DNA of 64,000 nt from Parus major (taxonomy: Eukaryota; Chordata; Aves; Passeriformes; Paridae): positions 3,062,605-3,126,604 of the forward strand of contig NC_031796.1 of assembly GCF_001522545.3 (NCBI RefSeq), in the 5' to 3' direction. The stretch's first letter is position 1. Each line of letters opens with the position of its first letter. The notes below the pieces were generated by a model, which saw only the letters and a list, made by a program, of their open reading frames with translations, had not been told where the DNA came from and made no database searches. The position numbers and the translations under genes are program-made. Below, piece after piece: positions 46,170 to 57,654 of this stretch.

Positions 46170-46322
46170 TGGAAGGGGAAGTGGGCACAGCCCCAAGGCT
46201 TCCAGAGCTCCAGGAGCTTTTGGACAATGCTCCCAGGGATGTGCAGGGTGGGATTGTTGGGGTAGCTGGGCAGGGTTTGATGATCCCTGTGGACTCCTTC
46301 AGGAGGTTCTGTGATCCCTGGT
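46170..46322 (+). mobile_element. CR1 LINE 3' fragment
   Basis: The sense fragment has CAGAGCTCCAGGAGCTTTTG, GGGTGGGATTGTTGGGGTAG and a truncated end at GGTTCTGTGATCC. It belongs to the subfamily at 4520 and 35200. Confidence 0.78.
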
Positions 46323-48089
46323 GTTGCCAGAGGGTGCAGCCAGGATTAGCAAGGTGCCCTGTCAGGCCCATGGGACACCACAAAGGGCACCCAAGGACCA
46401 GCAGCTCCATGCTGGGGGATGGTTGGGAGCTTTCCCAGGACTGGGAATCTCATCCCTGTCCCAGAGCACGGGGGGTGTTTGCTGCAGCCGTGGCTGAGCT
46501 GCAGAAGGAGTTGCAGGAGGAATCTGCAGCCGAGACGTGGCTGCATCCCACACCTGGGACCTGCTGAAGAATGGTTCCTTTGGTGATTTTTATGTTCATT
46601 ATTGAACACACTCTTGTTAGTGCCAGCTAATTAACCTCAGAGCGGGACCCTTCTCTCTTTCCAGCGTGTGGAATATTGTTGCTGTTAAGCAAAGCAATAG
46701 AATGAACATTGTTCAGCTGACTTATGTGAAAAGAGAAAACAGCTCTCAGCAAATGCAGCAGCTCTTGCCCCTCACTGCTGTCTGAGGTGATCTGGGAAAA
46801 CAGGGAACCTTTGATTTAAACCCTTTGCCTCAAACCTTTATGGGATCGCATTTACTCAAACTGGGAAGAGGCAGATCACAAACTGGGGCTGTGAGTGAGG
46901 TCTGAGGCTCTCCATCACACCCCTGCTCTGTGATGACCCTTTGGAGCAGTCAGGACTGGCATCACTGAGGGAAGCGTTTCTCCAGGGCCCCGTGGCTGCC
47001 GTGTGTGCGGCTCCTCTGCTCTGGCACGTGAATATTTAATAACTCTGCTCGTGTGAGAGCCTTCAGAGCTGAGCTGGGAGCGTCCTGCCTGCCTGAATTA
47101 TGGGGTTTGTTTGATTCTCACCAGTTGGGCTGCCTGGAGGGCAAACCATGTGCTGGGGCACATGGAATATTGATCATGGAGCAGTCTGGGCTGGGCCGAA
47201 GGAGGGTGGTGGGAGGAGGTGTTTGTGGTGCAGCTGGAATGGAGGAGTTTTCCAAGGTTTGTTTCCTTGCACAACTGCTCCAAAATACAACTCTGGGGTT
47301 TAATTTAACCGTGCTGGGTTTGTTTGCTGAATCCTGGACATTTGTTTGCTGGCTCATGTGTTTGGACTGGGAGCTGTGTGGGTTTTCTCCTGCACTCACA
47401 GGGATTGCAGCATCTAGGTCAAATCTAGATTATCCCTTTTTCCATGGGAGATGTGCAGGCAAGGCAGTCGCTGCATCCTGGGCCCACCCTTGCTGCTCTG
47501 CTGGCTTTCCCTGTGCTCTGCAGGGCCCATTTAATTGTTTTCCTTTCCTTCTTCCCTTTTTTCCTCATTTTTTAATGGCACACTCAGAGCATGGAACAGC
47601 CTGCAGACAAGGCTGTAGTGCATAGATTGGTGTGGAGGATTTATGTTCTGCTGAGGTGATGGATGTGATCTGGGTGAGGTTTCTTTAATCTTAGAAACTC
47701 TGTTGGAAGCTCAGTGAGGTTTTTAAACTGGTTCTAAAGATGTGTTCAGATCTCCCCTGCCATTCATCTAAATTTTAATCTATTAAATTTTCATCAAAAA
47801 GCACGTGAATTAAACATTCTTTAGAAAAAAACATCAGTGCTCCCCTTAATCTGGGATGTGTCTCTTGCTTTGGCTGAATGCTGTTTGTGCCAGTCCCTGT
47901 TTTAGAAGCTGCCAAAGCAGCTGCTGCACGGGGAGCAGTGGGACCATCCCTTGGAACATGGCTGGGATCACTGAACCCAGGCTGGGCAGGAGAACATCCC
48001 TTGGTCTGGAGCTTTTTGTGTCCCCAGGGTTCACTTCCACCTCTGGGGTGGCCTTGACTGGGGGAATAAAAGGGGCTGGAGGAAAACTG

Positions 48090-48237
48090 GAGCTGCCCCA
48101 TCCTTGGGAGTGCCCAAGGCCAGGTTGGACAGGGCTTGGAACAACCTGGGATAGTGGAAGCTGCCCATGGCAGGGGTGGGACTGGGTGGGCTTTAAGGTC
48201 CCTTCCAACTGGGGTTTGGGATTCCATGGTTGATGTT
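48090..48237 (+). mobile_element. CR1 LINE 3' fragment
   Basis: The sense fragment has GCTGCCCCATCCTTGGGAGT, CCATGGCAGGGGTGGGACTG and GGTCCCTTCCAACTGGGG, ending near GGGATTCCATGG. Confidence 0.83.
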
Positions 48238-49865
48238 TCTATGAAACATCACATTTAAAAGGCTGTGGAATTGGTAGAGGTTTCCAGAGAGTGAAGAAAG
48301 AACAAGGAATTTCCTCACTGGGATGAGCTGTTGAAATAAATATTCTTTGTACTGGTCAGGAGTTTGAGCTGTGTTCAGACTTTGTTTTTCCAGCCTTTCC
48401 TTTCTCTCTATTCGTCTCTTAGCCCCTTAGTCCTGATTTCAATTGCCCTCTTAATTTTTCCTGCCCTGAATTTTAGGAGGACAAAGCATAGAGAAGGCAA
48501 AGGTATTGAAAGAGGTGAGGAGAGACTGTGGGTGGGGGCAGGATGGGGGAATGTTGTTTGGTTTGTTGTTTGGTTTTTGGGGTTCTTTGCGGGGCGTTTA
48601 ACCCAAAAAGCTCCTTTTCTTTCCATTTTCACATAATCATCATGTGTCTGCTCTTGTGTCCATGGTTTGCTGGTGAGCACTTCCCTGCCTGCTCACACTG
48701 AGAAATCAACACATGCTGCTGGTTATTCCCCTCCCTGCTGTGTCTCCTTGGGCTCTCCTCACAGGGACAATCCATTCCATGTCCTGTCCCTCTGCTCCTG
48801 CTCCCTCCCTGGGCTCTGATCCATGGCACAATCGACTGCCTTGGAGTCTGCTCCAGGGGGGTCACTTGGACAACTCTCATCAAGCTGCTTTTTTGGGAGC
48901 CATGGCATCCTCCACCCCCTCCCTCATGCCCCACACACATTTCCACCTCCTCACCCCTCTGGAATGCTGCCAGACCTTCCTGGGCTCCTCTGCCTGTGGT
49001 GCTTGGCTGGCAGTCGGTGGCTCCATGTCTGCTGGTTGGGATTTGGGATTTGAGGAGGCAGATGGCTCTGGAACTGGAGCTGAAGCCGTTCCAGCAATGT
49101 CACTCTGATTTCAGGCTCCTTCTGCCCTGAGGCTGATTTTTCCTGAAAGATAAAGGGACTTTGCCTCCTGGAGGCTCCTGCTCCTCTGTCAGCTTGGGTG
49201 GGAGCTGGCTTGAGATTCAGGAGCTGTCAGGGCAATCTCAGGAGGTCAGGCAGGGACAGGGTGATCTTCAGTCTCACTCCCATGGGAAATCAGGTTAACC
49301 AGCAGGGAACGACACAGGAGGGGGGAAAGGAAGTATGGATTTATTCTTGCCTGTGGGAGGGATGCCACAGGGCTCTGCCATCCCAGGCTGCTTTACTCTT
49401 GCTGTAAGCACTCTCTAAATGCAAATTCTGAAGCCCCAGCTGGCTGGGATGTGGCTGGATTGAAGTGGGAATTATGAGGTGTCTGTGGCTGTCGGGTCTC
49501 AGAGGGATGGATCCCTTCAGAACTGGGCATGAAAATCCCTTGGATCTTACCTTGGTTGTGGAGGCATAAAGGAGAGAAGCAGAACCCTGGATGCACAAAT
49601 CCTTCTCTTGGGGTTTGGCCCTCTTTGGCCCCCAACACACAACAGAGCAGTACCTCAGCAACAGGAGAATTGGTTACAGGCCATGGAAACTCCCCTCTGA
49701 ACTCTGACATGTTTAATTTCATTTTACAGGGCTGAATGTTCCTGGGTTATGAACTGGAGGTGGGGCAGAACTGAAAAGGTGCATTGGGTAGAACTCTCCC
49801 AATATTCAAACCTGAGGAAGGTGTGAGCTGGCAGGAACACTCCAGCATCTGGAACTGCTTGTTCT

Positions 49866-50051
49866 GGAAATGCCCTGGCACAGGGTGCCCAGAAAAGCTG
49901 TGGCTGCCTCTGGATCCCTGGAAGTGTCCAAGGACAGGTTGGACGGGGCTTGGAACCACCTGGGATAGTGGAAGGTTGGCCATGGCAGAGGGTGGAACTG
50001 GATGATTTTTAAGGTCCCTCCAATCCAAACCATCCTGCAATTCCAAGATTC
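49866..50051 (+). mobile_element. CR1 LINE 3' fragment
   Basis: The sense fragment has CCCTGGCACAGGGTGCCCAG, GGATCCCTGGAAGTGTCCAA, CCATGGCAGAGGGTGGAACT and CCAATCCAAACCATCCTGCAATTCCA-type end sequence. Confidence 0.83.
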
Positions 50052-50347
50052 TGTGGTCCTTGTTTGTCTGGTCTATGTCCTGCTGCTCACAGCTACACAA
50101 AGTACCTGCCCAACAGGGAGTTTCCTACTTTGGCACCTCCTCTTGTCCCCAGAATTGACCATTCTGTGTTTCTGGAAGGCTCCCTGGGACCATCAGGCAG
50201 CCAGGTCAGCGTGGCAGCTCAGCATTACTGAGGGGCTGCTGTGAGCTGCCATGAGCAAACCACCAAGCCAGAAAAAAAATAATTTAAAAAGTATTTGTCC
50301 CCCATTCCCTGGGAGAAGTTTGTCCTTCCCTGTGACTGTTTCCTCAC

Positions 50348-50447
50348 CTTTGAGGTGCTGCTGTGCTGCTGTGGAAGGTGCTCACTGGCAGGGGGTTCTC
50401 CAGTTATGACAACTTGATTTGAGAACGTGCTTTTCATTAATAGTTTG
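50348..50447 (-). other. Candidate minus-strand exon (weak)
   Basis: A minus-strand acceptor (GGCTACACACACAG) and a good donor (TCAAAG|GTGAGG) enclose 100 bases: one base, then 33 codons starting KLLMKSTFSNQVVITGEPPA, leaving in phase 0. That phase suits the candidate at 44868-44961. The protein is unrecognised and the evidence is only splice-like context plus an open frame. Confidence 0.15.
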
Positions 50448-51611
50448 CTGTGTGTGTAGCCAGGGGCATGCCTGGGCTGGATAATTGGATTTGGGAGGCC
50501 AGTGTTTGTACAATTGTGACACCTCTTGCTGTGAAGCCAATTTCTGCAGTGATGCAGCTGATCCAACATCGGGGCAATCTGTTCTAGCCTTTGTTCCAGG
50601 GATGTCTGACTGGTGGAAAAAGCTCCCCTCAGCAGCAGATCTGCTTCCAGTCCCAGGGAGAAAAATCAAGACCTTGTTCTGTGTCTCAAATGGTCCAGGG
50701 AACAGCTGACAGAAGTGAAGCTCTGCAAAGTCTTGAGCAGTTTACACAGATTTAGTCTGTGTGTTCTTTTCTTGAGAGCCTCTGTAACGCCCAAGGATTC
50801 TTTCACTGCAGCCTGGAGCCCTTTGTTCCTCATTTCTGTTCTTAAAAAGTTCAAAAATGAGAAGTTGGCAATAAGGTTTTGCCCAGTTGATTTTGTTTGT
50901 TGTCTATACATCCCTTACAGGTAAATTTTATGACTCTTCAGTCTATGTTTAATAAGAAATCCAAATCTTCTTTGCTTTTCTTCAAAAAAATTTCCCCAGT
51001 ACTTTTTGGGTGCTCAGTTCTTGGATCCTAGCTGGTGATTCTGTCAAATTCAGAGTTTTAGAGCCTGCTCTGCCATTAGGGAAATGCCAGCTTTAATCCA
51101 GCCTTACACACTTCGGGTGAAATCCAGGCCTCGTGCAAGTCTGGTTTAGCCAGGAAGCTTCGAGCCTTGAGCTTCCCAGCAGCTCTGAGGGCCTTGGCAT
51201 GGCTGAAGCTGCACCAGATCTGAGCTAAAATCCCAGTGGTAACCCAGTATGGTAGCAGTGACTGCTGAGCCCAGCACGTGTGCAGGGGGTGCTCCCTCCT
51301 CTGTGTGTGATGGCCTCAAGGATTAAATAAGGAAAGTGTTGTTTATTATTTTATCTGCACAGAGGGATGAGATTCTCAATCCCAGCTCCCCGGGTTGGGT
51401 TGCTGTGCTCAGTCCAGCACTGCGGGTTTCTGCTGTGGCTTTTTTTGCTTCCTGCTCTTGCCTTTCCCTTCACTGTCCCATGTCCTGCCCTGCTTCCCAC
51501 TGAAATGCTCTGTATTCCCACACCCTCCCTGGGAGAGCAGCCCTGGCAGGGGCTGGGGCTGCTACAGAGCTCATGGCCTTCAGTCTCCAAGGGTGTGTTG
51601 GGTGTTCTCAG

Positions 51612-51697
51612 AATCCCAGAGTGGTTCAGGTTGGAAGGGACAGTAAAAACCATCCAGTCCCACCCTTGCCATGGGCAGGACACCTTCCACTAGAGGG
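51612..51697 (-). mobile_element. CR1 LINE 3' end (antisense), abutting a sense CR1
   Basis: AGAATCCCAGAGTGGTTCAG leads to CCATGGGCAGGACACCTTCC and stops where the sense CR1 at 51698 begins, so two CR1 pieces meet head to head with no spacer. Confidence 0.8.
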
Positions 51698-52160
51698 GAT
51701 GTTCATCCTGGAGAAGGGGAGCTTCCAGGGAGAGCTCAGAGCCCCTTCCAGGGCCTAAAGGGGCTCCAGGAGAGCTGGAGAGGGACTGGGGACAAGGGAT
51801 GGAGGGCCAGGAGCCAGGGAATGGCTCCCAGTGGCAGAGGGCAGGGCTGGATGGGATATTGGGCAGGGATTGTTCCCTGGCAGGGTGGGCAGGCCCTGGC
51901 ACAGGGTGCCCAGAGCAGCTGGGGCTGCCCCTGGATCCCTGGCAGTGCCCAAGGCCAGGCTGGACATTGGGGCTGGAGCAGCCTGGGACAGTGGAATGGG
52001 ACACCCCATGGCCCTGGCAGTGCCCAAGGCCAGGCTGGACATTGGGGCTGGAGCAGCCTCGGACAGTGGAATGGGACACCCCATGGCAGGGGTGGAACTG
52101 GAGGATCTTTCAGGTCTTTCCCAACCCAAATCATTCTATAAGGCTGAGATTCTATGTGGG
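51698..52160 (+). mobile_element. CR1 LINE, long sense copy with internal 75-bp tandem duplication
   Basis: It runs from TGTTCATCCTGGAG-type sequence to the 3' end CCCAAATCATTCTATAAGG. Positions 51700-51994 match the minus strand of 53325-53619 almost perfectly. A 75-base unit beginning GGCAGTGCCCAAGGCCAGGC occurs at 51941 and again at 52016, with one visible difference (CCTGGGACAG versus CCTCGGACAG). Confidence 0.88.
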
Positions 52161-53251
52161 CAGGGTTGTGCAGGGCCTGGGCTCTGTTCTGGTGTGTGAG
52201 AGCAGAAATGGTCTCCACTGGTGAGTTTGATGCTCCATAAAGTGCTGGGTGCTCGAGCAACTCCCCAGGGTCTGCCAGAGCTCCACAGGTCGTGTGTGTT
52301 GGGAATGGGAGATGTCTCCTAAAGGGACAGCGAGGCCAAAAGAGAATGAGGAGAGAGAATTCTGACAGAAGATGAAAGAAGAAAGTTCTCTGCTTTTGAA
52401 GGGTTTGGGACCCAAAATCTCTGTGTTTCTTTTTAAACTTGGGGTTTTTAGAGAGGAGCAGCCCCTCAAAGCTCTGCACTGGTTGCTGCATGAGCTTTTC
52501 TCAGCTGCATGGCAGGATTGTCAGTGAAGCTGTCAGGAGAACCTCTGACATCAGCTTCACAAAGCAACTGTCGTGTTGAAAACTGCCTTGGGTAATTAAT
52601 TAATCTTTCTGTAAATAGAAGGCTTGATGTGCACCAGCAGTGCTGTGGGATCTTTCTCACAGGAAAATAAAGTCTGTGACAGGACCATGGTGAGCAGGGA
52701 GGCTCTTGGCAGGTGCAGGAGGCTCGTTATCCCTCCAGTTAAATTTTGCAAGGAAAAAAATATAGTCTTCTGCTTAGTGGGTTGTGTTGGAGGGTGAGGA
52801 CGGGTGGGGAGGGATCCCTGGGGAAGCTGCTCTGGAATACCCATTCCTCTGGGATGGAAGCAGCACCTGCCTCCTTCCTCCTGCCTGGGGCTCCTCCTTG
52901 GAGCTGCTGCCATGCACTGTCACTGTCACTGTCACATCAGCACTGCAGCAGCCATCCAGCACCACCTCCCACAGTGTCCCCTGGCAGGGGCTTCCAGGAG
53001 AAGCCCAGGAGCTGCTGTGTGTTCTGCTTGTGGTGCTGTCCAGGCAGAAACAATCTCACAGTGACACTGGGTCCCATTCCCTCACAGAGAAGCTGGGCCC
53101 CATCCCAGAAGTTTGGGGAATATCCTCTGGTTTGCATATTTGGTTGTTTTTCCACACATGACCAGAATAGATATACCTCAGGCTATTTTCAGAGCAATCT
53201 TTTTTTTAATCAGAGTTAAAATTGTTTCTCAATAATTGTTCTCAATTAACA

Positions 53252-53650
53252 CAGAATCATGGAGTGCTTTGGTTTGGAAGGAGCTGTAAATCCCACCCAG
53301 TGCCTCCCATGGCAGGGACACCTCCCACTGTCCCAGGCTGCTCCAGCCCCAATGTCCAGCCTGGCCTTGGGCACTGCCAGGGATCCAGGGGCAGCCCCAG
53401 CTGCTCTGGGCACCCTGTGCCAGGGCCTGCCCACCCTGCCAGGGAACAATCCCTGCCCAATATCCCATCCAGCCCTGCCCTCTGCCACTGGGAGCCATTC
53501 CCTGGCTCCTGGCCCTCCATCCCTTGTCCCCAGTCCCTCTGCAGCTCTCCTGGAGCCCCTTTAGGCTCTGGAAGGGGCTCTGAGCTCTCCCTGGAGCTTC
53601 TCCTCTCCAGGTGAACATTCCCAGCTCTCCCAGCCTGGCTCCAGAGCAGC
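53252..53650 (-). mobile_element. CR1 LINE, long antisense copy
   Basis: It starts at the 3' end (ACAGAATCATGGAGTGCTTT) and extends to CCCAGCCTGGCTCCAGAGCA. It is the inverted, nearly identical partner of 51700-51994 and lies about 215 bases upstream of exon 17. Confidence 0.88.
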
Positions 53651-53865
53651 CATTTGATGATTTCTGTGGCCTCCTCTGGATTTGCTCCAGCAGGTCCATG
53701 AGGGGATCTCAGTCATAGACAGCGTTTTTCAGTCATGTTCTACCTGAATTTGATTGGCACTGGGAATTCCCTTCCCCTGAAATAAAGCTGTGGATCCGTG
53801 TAGTGCAAAGCCATGAGCTGTGCTGCTGTCGGTGCTGAATCCCGTGCTGTGTGTCCCCGGTGCAG

Positions 53866-54089
53866 GTGTGGAGGGGCACGCTGGCCCGGCTGCATTACCG
53901 GCGGACGAGGGCGGCCGTGACCATCGTGCGGCACTACCGGCGCCACAAGGTCCGGGCCTACCTGCGCGAGGTTGTGCGGCGCTTCCGCGACGTGCGCCTG
54001 CTGCCCGACCGCGGCCGCAACATCCCCTGGCCCACCCCGCCCAAGGTGCTGCAGCGCTTCGAGGAGGCTCTGAAGAACATCTACCACAG
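53866..54089 (+). CDS. MYO1D: MYO1D exon 17 (IQ neck, residues 708-782)
   Basis: The exon has 74 codons plus two bases of Arg782, beginning VWRGTLARLHYRRTRAAVT. The acceptor is CCCCGGTGCAG and the donor CACAG|GTACAG. It completes IQ1 (699-719, LQKVWRGTLAR) and carries IQ2 (about 721-741, IVRHYRRHKVR), the calmodulin-binding lever arm, then the linker to the TH1 tail. The exon is extremely CpG-rich (about 27 CpG in 224 bases) and arginine-rich (17 Arg, 3 Lys). Many positions that I recall as Lys in mammals are Arg here. The frame is clean, so this looks like base-composition drift, not decay. Confidence 0.96.
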
Positions 54090-55239
54090 GTACAGCCGTG
54101 TCACAGCCGCTGCTCCCAGCGGGGACAGCCGGCTGAAGAACACGAGTTGGGTGTCGCTGGCCTCGTGCCCTTGACCGCGCGGATAATTCTGATCCAGAGA
54201 TTTGTTGTTGAATCGCAGAATCCCAGAATGGTTTGGATGTTAAAGCCCGTCCAGTTCCACTCCCTGCCATGGGCAAGGGCACCTTCCACCACCACAGCAG
54301 GTTGTTCCATTGTGATAAACATTGTGTTTCCTTCCTTGGCCCCTTCCTGGCTTTTCTGGTTGGTTTTGAAAAGAAAGAGCAGCTGCTCTTGGATGAGGGG
54401 GAGGAGAAAAAGAATCTTCTCAATTTCCTCAAGGCTTCTCTTAGTGAGCCGGTGTTTTTCTGCAGTGAAATGAACGATGTTCCCCTTGTCACCCATGTTC
54501 TGTGTGCAGAACAGGTGTTTGTACCTTCATTAAACCTCCCAGTATCTAAAGGCTGGTGATTTTTTACTCTGGGAAGCTGTAGGCAAAGTAGTTACAATTC
54601 CGGTTTGAGAAATGATGACTACTGAGAGTGGCTGAACAAGAGAAATGTTGGCTGGAGGAGCTTTCAGAGACCTCCTGTCCAGTCATCAGCTTGCAGGGTG
54701 GTTCCAGCAGCTCTAGATCAAGTCAGCTTTGTTATTTTCCCCAGCTGTCTCTTTCAGGAGAGACATCCATCCACCCACAGCCTGTCTGGGGAGAGAGCCC
54801 TGCTTTCAGAATTAGCTCAATTATCAGAACCACAGAATTTTAGTTGCTAAAAAGCCTTTTTATAGCATTAATCCTGGAGCTCTGGTGCTGCTGCCGAGGG
54901 CTGGGGTGTGGTGTGGAGCAGTGGATGGGCTGCCCTGCCCTGTTCCATGGTGCAGCTGGAACTGAGAGGCCAAATTGGAGAATAGTGCTGTAAATGAACC
55001 CAAAAATGAGCTTGCAAGCACTTTATTGCAAACAGATGCACCAGTGGTTGACTTGTGAGTGTGGGGTGGGGAGTGTGGCACCCAGACCTGCCAGGGTTGG
55101 AGGTGAGACGTGACTTTAAACCATCAACTGACCTTTGGAGCTTTAGGAACGCCCAGGCAGGACTCTGAGGGTGTCCTTGATGTCCCTCCTGGGAGAGGTC
55201 CAGGCTGTGGGGCTGAGCCAGGCCTTGCTTTGGTTGCAG
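54090..55239 (+). other. MYO1D: MYO1D intron 17
   Basis: This phase 2 intron contains an antisense CR1 3' end (54213-54310) and otherwise nothing recognised. Confidence 0.85.
54213..54310 (-). mobile_element. CR1 LINE 3' end (antisense)
   Basis: AATCGCAGAATCCCAGAATG followed by CCACTCCCTGCCATGGGCAA and GGCACCTTCCACCACCAC is a reverse-strand CR1 terminus. Confidence 0.8.
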
Positions 55240-55384
55240 ATGGAGAGCAGCCGAGCTCATCCGGAGCGTGCCCCCAGAAGCGCTACCCCAGCTGAGGGCC
55301 AAGGTCGCTGCCATGGAGCTGCTGAAGGGCCACAGGGCTGACATTGGCCTCCAGAGAGCCTGGCAGGGGAACTACATCGCACTG
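55240..55384 (+). CDS. MYO1D: MYO1D exon 18 (tail start, residues 782-830)
   Basis: The first base completes Arg782; 48 codons follow, beginning WRAAELIRSVPPEALPQLR and ending GNYIAL. The acceptor is TTTGGTTGCAG and the donor CTG|GTGAGT. It joins the neck to the TH1 domain; the conserved LQRAWQGNY helix is typical of class I tails. Confidence 0.95.
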
Positions 55385-55836
55385 GTGAGTGAAAGGGACC
55401 TGGGCTCAGGGTGCTGAAAGGGGGAAATCCGGGAAAATGGGTGTTGGTTTCTTGGGAGGAGAAGTATTTGGACATTTCCTCTGTTTATGTGGGTTCCAAA
55501 CCTTGACTTCCACTGCACTAGGAGTGATTTTTGTGAATCCTGAGCAGCACCAGCTGCATTAAAGCAGTGCCATCAGCTGGCTCTGCAAACAGGCAGAACC
55601 AGACTTCATGCTGGATAGAATGGAGGACAGCAGACTGAACTGGAACAAAGAAATCCTCTCTAGGCAGGTTTGATTGCTTCTCTTTACTCCGTCCTTCCTT
55701 GGAGCATTTTGGTGTGTCAAGGTTTGGTTTCCCAAAGCACAAAGAAGGGTGGAGGGAGCCATGTCCCAGCTGTGCCACTGCCAGCCCCTCTCCCATCAGC
55801 CCAAGGAGAGTCCTGAGCCTGTCTTTGCTCTTCCAG
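55385..55836 (+). other. MYO1D: MYO1D intron 18
   Basis: This phase 0 intron of 452 bases has no feature recognised. Confidence 0.85.
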
Positions 55837-55941
55837 AAACCAGACAGCCCCCAGAGCTCAGGCTCCTTCACCCCTGTGGCCAGAGAGCTGAAGCGCAAGG
55901 ACAAGTACATGAACATCCTCTTCTCCTGCCACGTGCGCAAG
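55837..55941 (+). CDS. MYO1D: MYO1D exon 19 (TH1, residues 831-865)
   Basis: The exon has 35 codons, beginning KPDSPQSSGSFTPVARELKR and ending KYMNILFSCHVRK, phase 0 both ends. The acceptor is GCTCTTCCAG and the donor AAG|GTAACG. It encodes the start of the TH1 domain; the basic cluster around LKRKDK fits the PH-like lipid-binding face of class I tails. Confidence 0.95.
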
Positions 55942-56109
55942 GTAACGGGGCTGTGGGGGCCTGGCTGACCAGTGCAACCAGGAGGTGACTCTGGGGATGC
56001 TTGGACAGCAGCTCAGAGCAGTTCCAGGGAGCTGCATCAGGGGTTTTTGGGTGGAGCAAGGTTGGGTGGCTGCTGGGGCCTCATCGTGTCAGAGGCACAA
56101 ATAAATTGT

Positions 56110-56190
56110 AGAGTCCCTGCCCATGCAGAGTGTTGGAACTGAATGGTCTTTAAGGACCCTTCAACCTAAACTATTCCATGATCTCATGAT
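56110..56190 (+). mobile_element. CR1 LINE 3' end
   Basis: GAGTCCCTGCCCATGCAGAG, then CCTTCAACCTAAACTATTCC and ATGATCTCATGA form a short diverged sense terminus. Confidence 0.75.
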
Positions 56191-57654
56191 AAAATCACTT
56201 CATTCTGCACAACTGGTTCGGGTCTGACATTTTTTGTAGCAGAATTGGGGTTTTTGTTAATTTGGTTGGAAGGTTTAAACAACTAATTAAAAAATCAAAG
56301 TTGCTTAATTGTGGGTAGCTCCTAATGATCCTGGTTTGAAATATCTGTCAGGGAAGGATATTTAGAATTTTACAAAGCCAGCAGACAAACCCAATTTTAG
56401 TGGCAGGCCAGTGCTGTGGGTGTTCAGGTGTTTTTAAGAAGCTGTACATTCTTTTTATCTGTGAATATTGCAGTTGGTCCCCATGTGTACAGTTATTCCT
56501 TATGATTCTGCAGATATTTCGTCTACACAATTCATTCTGCAGCACAAAATCTCACTTTATAATAAAACTGTGCAAGCAGTAGTGAGTTGTATTGTTTATT
56601 CAACAGTTTGTAAAAATAGAAATCTCTAATTGCTTTCCAAGCAAAAATATTTCAGTGGATTTTGATGTTGCTGTGACCACGTTCTCTGTGAGGACAGGGT
56701 TTCCTGCTGGAGTGAGTGGTTTGGGTGAGTGGTGGTGTCAGGATTAAAGGAGGAGCAGGTGAGTCTGAATCCAAACTTCCTCTTTACAACCTCCCAGTGC
56801 AGAATTCCCCCTGGCTTTTTTCAGGTTAGGCTGAAAACAAAATAATTCCTCTTCTAACTCATCTAATGAAGTGATTCCAGTTGAAGTTTCTGGCTGAACT
56901 GGGATAACTGTAGAAAGGACAGTGTGCAGTTGTTAGAGATGTGATGCTGGGAATTGTGTGTTTGGATGGGAGTGCTGCTGAGGGGATCACTGGGGGTCTG
57001 TGTGTGATGGACCCAGCCTGGGAGTTTTATCCTGGTCACTGCTGTGCAGCTCACCAGCCCTTGTGTTCCTCTTGCTCCTGGTTCAGCTCTCAAGGACAAT
57101 CTCCTGTGCAAGCACAGGGTAAAGGAGATTCCTGAGGCACAGATCCACCCTTTATCCTGTTCCCTAACTGCCAGGACAGAGCTCCTGCCTTCAGACAAGT
57201 GTCAGAGCAGCATTTGTTGGTTTTGGTGTGTGGAGGAATCCCTGAGCATTCCAACAGGCTCTGTTTCTGTACTGTGACTGTGCTGGAACAACCCAGATTC
57301 TGTGGGGTTTGTTGCATTGAGATGCCAGCACTTCAATAGTAGAAGCAGAATGGGGATGGAATAGGTGTCACCTATCATAAAGTAGATTTCTCCTGAGTCT
57401 GAAATGCTTTCAGTGCTCTCACAGGCAAAGCTTTAGCTGACTGTGGGTGCATTAAAAGGGCTGCTCAGCTGAAATCACAAATATTGCAGGGTTATAGACT
57501 TGCAGCCTTGTGGGTTTTAAATTATCTTGTAACTCCTTTTAACTTTTGAATGGTTAAATTGTTGTTGCTTTCTTCTCACAGAGAGGTAGGACTTGATCCC
57601 CTGCAGGCCTGCTCAGTTGGGGATTCCTGGCATGGCTTTGGAGCCATCAGCAGG

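Larger units (their letters stand above)
40766..53865 (+). other. MYO1D: MYO1D intron 16 (13.1 kb)
   Basis: This phase 0 intron splits the first IQ motif. It holds about eight CR1 pieces, including a nearly identical inverted pair at 51700 and 53325, and the minus-strand exon candidates at 42102-42179, 42819-43023, 43146-43218, 44868-44961 and 50348-50447. Stretches with nothing recognised include 41270-42040, 43230-44260, 46330-48085, 48240-49860 and 50460-51600. Confidence 0.8.

Noticed and set aside
46460..46566. Possible plus-strand exon reading AVAELQKELQEESAAETW
   Set aside because: An acceptor-like GTTTGCTGCAG precedes it but no donor follows before TGA, and it does not fit MYO1D or any known neighbour.
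51799..52224. Open frames repeated at 51.8 kb (+) and 53.3 kb (-) with the same peptide
   Set aside because: The shared peptide is translated CR1 3' non-coding sequence, present because of the inverted CR1 pair, not a duplicated gene.
52914..52935. (TGTCAC)n run
   Set aside because: Only about four short units; too short to call a meaningful tandem repeat.
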